Translations under genes and position numbers: made by a program | Origin: Dehalococcoidia bacterium | Lineage (GTDB): Bacteria > Chloroflexota > Dehalococcoidia > GIF9 > AB-539-J10 | Length of the DNA stretch: 6,777 bases | Assembly (NCBI GenBank): GCA_004377135.1 | Contig: SOHS01000077.1 | Location: forward strand, 1 to 6,777 | Direction: 5' to 3' | The notes under the pieces: generated by a model | Databases searched by the model: none | Seen by the model: only the letters and a program-made list of their open reading frames with translations | Told to the model about the DNA's origin: nothing | In this document: positions 6,410 to 6,777 of the stretch, piece after piece | Layout of the letters: every line of letters starts with the position of its first letter | Numbering within the stretch: position 1 is the first letter of the stretch

Positions 6410-6543
6410 TAATTACAGTATCTTGAAATGGACTCCATTGTTAGAAGAGGATAGGAGTAATGCTAAGGTTGAGGATTGTTGCGTTGCCGTCCTCCTTACA
6501 ATGGCAAGAAGATATATCACTGACGTGCTGAACGGGGATGGTG
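6410..6543. other. Short spacer between operon and insertion sequence
   Basis: No gene, strong terminator or promoter was recognised here. A 13-base palindrome AATGGA-C-TCCATT lies at 6427-6439. A bulged weak hairpin (AAGG/AGGA pairing with TCCT/CCTT, 6465-6497) is not followed by a T run, so a clear terminator for the plus-strand operon is missing. The insertion sequence may have removed the original downstream DNA. Confidence 0.4.
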
Positions 6544-6731
6544 GGGGCTCTTAATAAAATATTGTGGAAATAGCTACGCACTTGTACGAACACCAGGAGC
6601 ACTTTCCTCCAGTAAACATCAGCATTCCATAGGCCATGAGATACACGCTTTAGTGTCTTGACCTCAATCTGGCAGCCTTCGGTAAAGCTGTTAGATGTCT
6701 GGTTACGGAAGTAGTTCGCAACTGCCTTCAT
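6441..6731 (-). pseudogene. ISL3-family transposase, C-terminal remnant
   Basis: The minus-strand frame (96 residues from its first Met) begins with the typical end of ISL3-family transposases: VANYFRNQTSNSFTEG (4-19), then a KTLKR stretch (25-29), G33, N36, and YWRKVLL (40-46). The Glu in TEG is likely the last acidic residue of the DDE active site. The frame continues upstream of this Met but meets a TGA at 6759-6761. A different frame, reading MVNSWWVP just before, joins the conserved part if one base near 6741 is removed, so a frameshift is likely. At the other end the frame reads through the probable IS terminus, so the last 30 or so residues are flanking sequence and the original stop seems lost. 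Intact members are around 400 residues; the rest lies beyond the window. I judge the copy inactive. Confidence 0.7.
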
Positions 6732-6777
6732 CAGTGCTTTAGGGTACCCACCACGAGTTCACCATAATCCACCCATC
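6544..6777 (-). mobile_element. ISL3-family insertion sequence, one end (continues past window)
   Basis: The transposase remnant identifies the element. On the plus strand GGGGCTCTTAATAA starts at 6544; ISL3-family terminal inverted repeats commonly begin with GGCTCTT or close variants, pointing inward as here. This puts the element's transposase-3' end at about 6544-6546. The other end and the target duplication (usually 8 bases) are outside the window, so the boundary is tentative. Confidence 0.5.

Noticed and set aside
6465..6497. Possible terminator hairpin after the plus-strand operon
   Set aside because: The stem is short and bulged with a long loop, and no T run follows.
6460..6534. 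Tiny plus-strand frame of 24 codons with AGGAG just before its ATG
   Set aside because: The ribosome site is only two bases from the ATG and the product is too short and featureless; it could be the stub of a gene cut by the insertion sequence, but nothing supports that.

Overview
The window carries two divergently transcribed gene groups of a bacterial chromosome, with the remains of an insertion sequence at the right edge. The gene types (a GlcD/HdrB-like redox operon rich in Fe-S cysteines, a CoA-acylating semialdehyde dehydrogenase, a ferritin-fold protein) suggest an anaerobic or facultatively anaerobic, organic-acid-degrading bacterium. Chloroflexi (Dehalococcoidia-like) or sulfate-reducing/syntrophic lineages are the closest match by memory. 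This placement is an inference, since no marker gene is present.

Left half, minus strand (1-3867): a tight three-gene operon, read from right to left. It encodes a 490-residue FAD-binding oxidase of the GlcD/PCMH type, a 423-residue Fe-S protein with two CCG (HdrB/GlcF-like) domains, and a second, different FAD-binding oxidase that runs off the window at position 1. Gaps are 30 and 19 bases. The set resembles the GlcD-GlcF-GlcE arrangement of glycolate oxidase: two related flavoproteins plus one Fe-S electron-transfer subunit. The substrate cannot be read from the sequence.

Centre (3868-4258): a 391-base divergent control region. It holds a strong minus-strand sigma70-type promoter (TTGACA-17-TATTAT). 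A plus-strand TTGACA lies only 8 bases from it, so the two -35 boxes form an inverted repeat. Several short palindromes lie in the two leaders and may be operators.

Right half, plus strand (4259-6409): a methylmalonate/malonate-semialdehyde dehydrogenase (MmsA/IolA family, complete, with the expected catalytic residues). It is followed at 18 bases by a 146-residue ferritin/rubrerythrin-like protein whose metal-ligand histidines are missing, and then at 6 bases by a 63-residue protein with four cysteines, not recognised. They look like one operon.

Right edge (about 6544-6777): the transposase C-terminus and one end of an ISL3-family insertion sequence, on the minus strand and apparently broken by a frameshift.

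A possible working model, inferred only: the flavin/Fe-S complex oxidises a hydroxy acid and passes electrons onward, while the MmsA-type enzyme turns a semialdehyde into an acyl-CoA. The shared divergent promoter region would let both sets respond to one signal.
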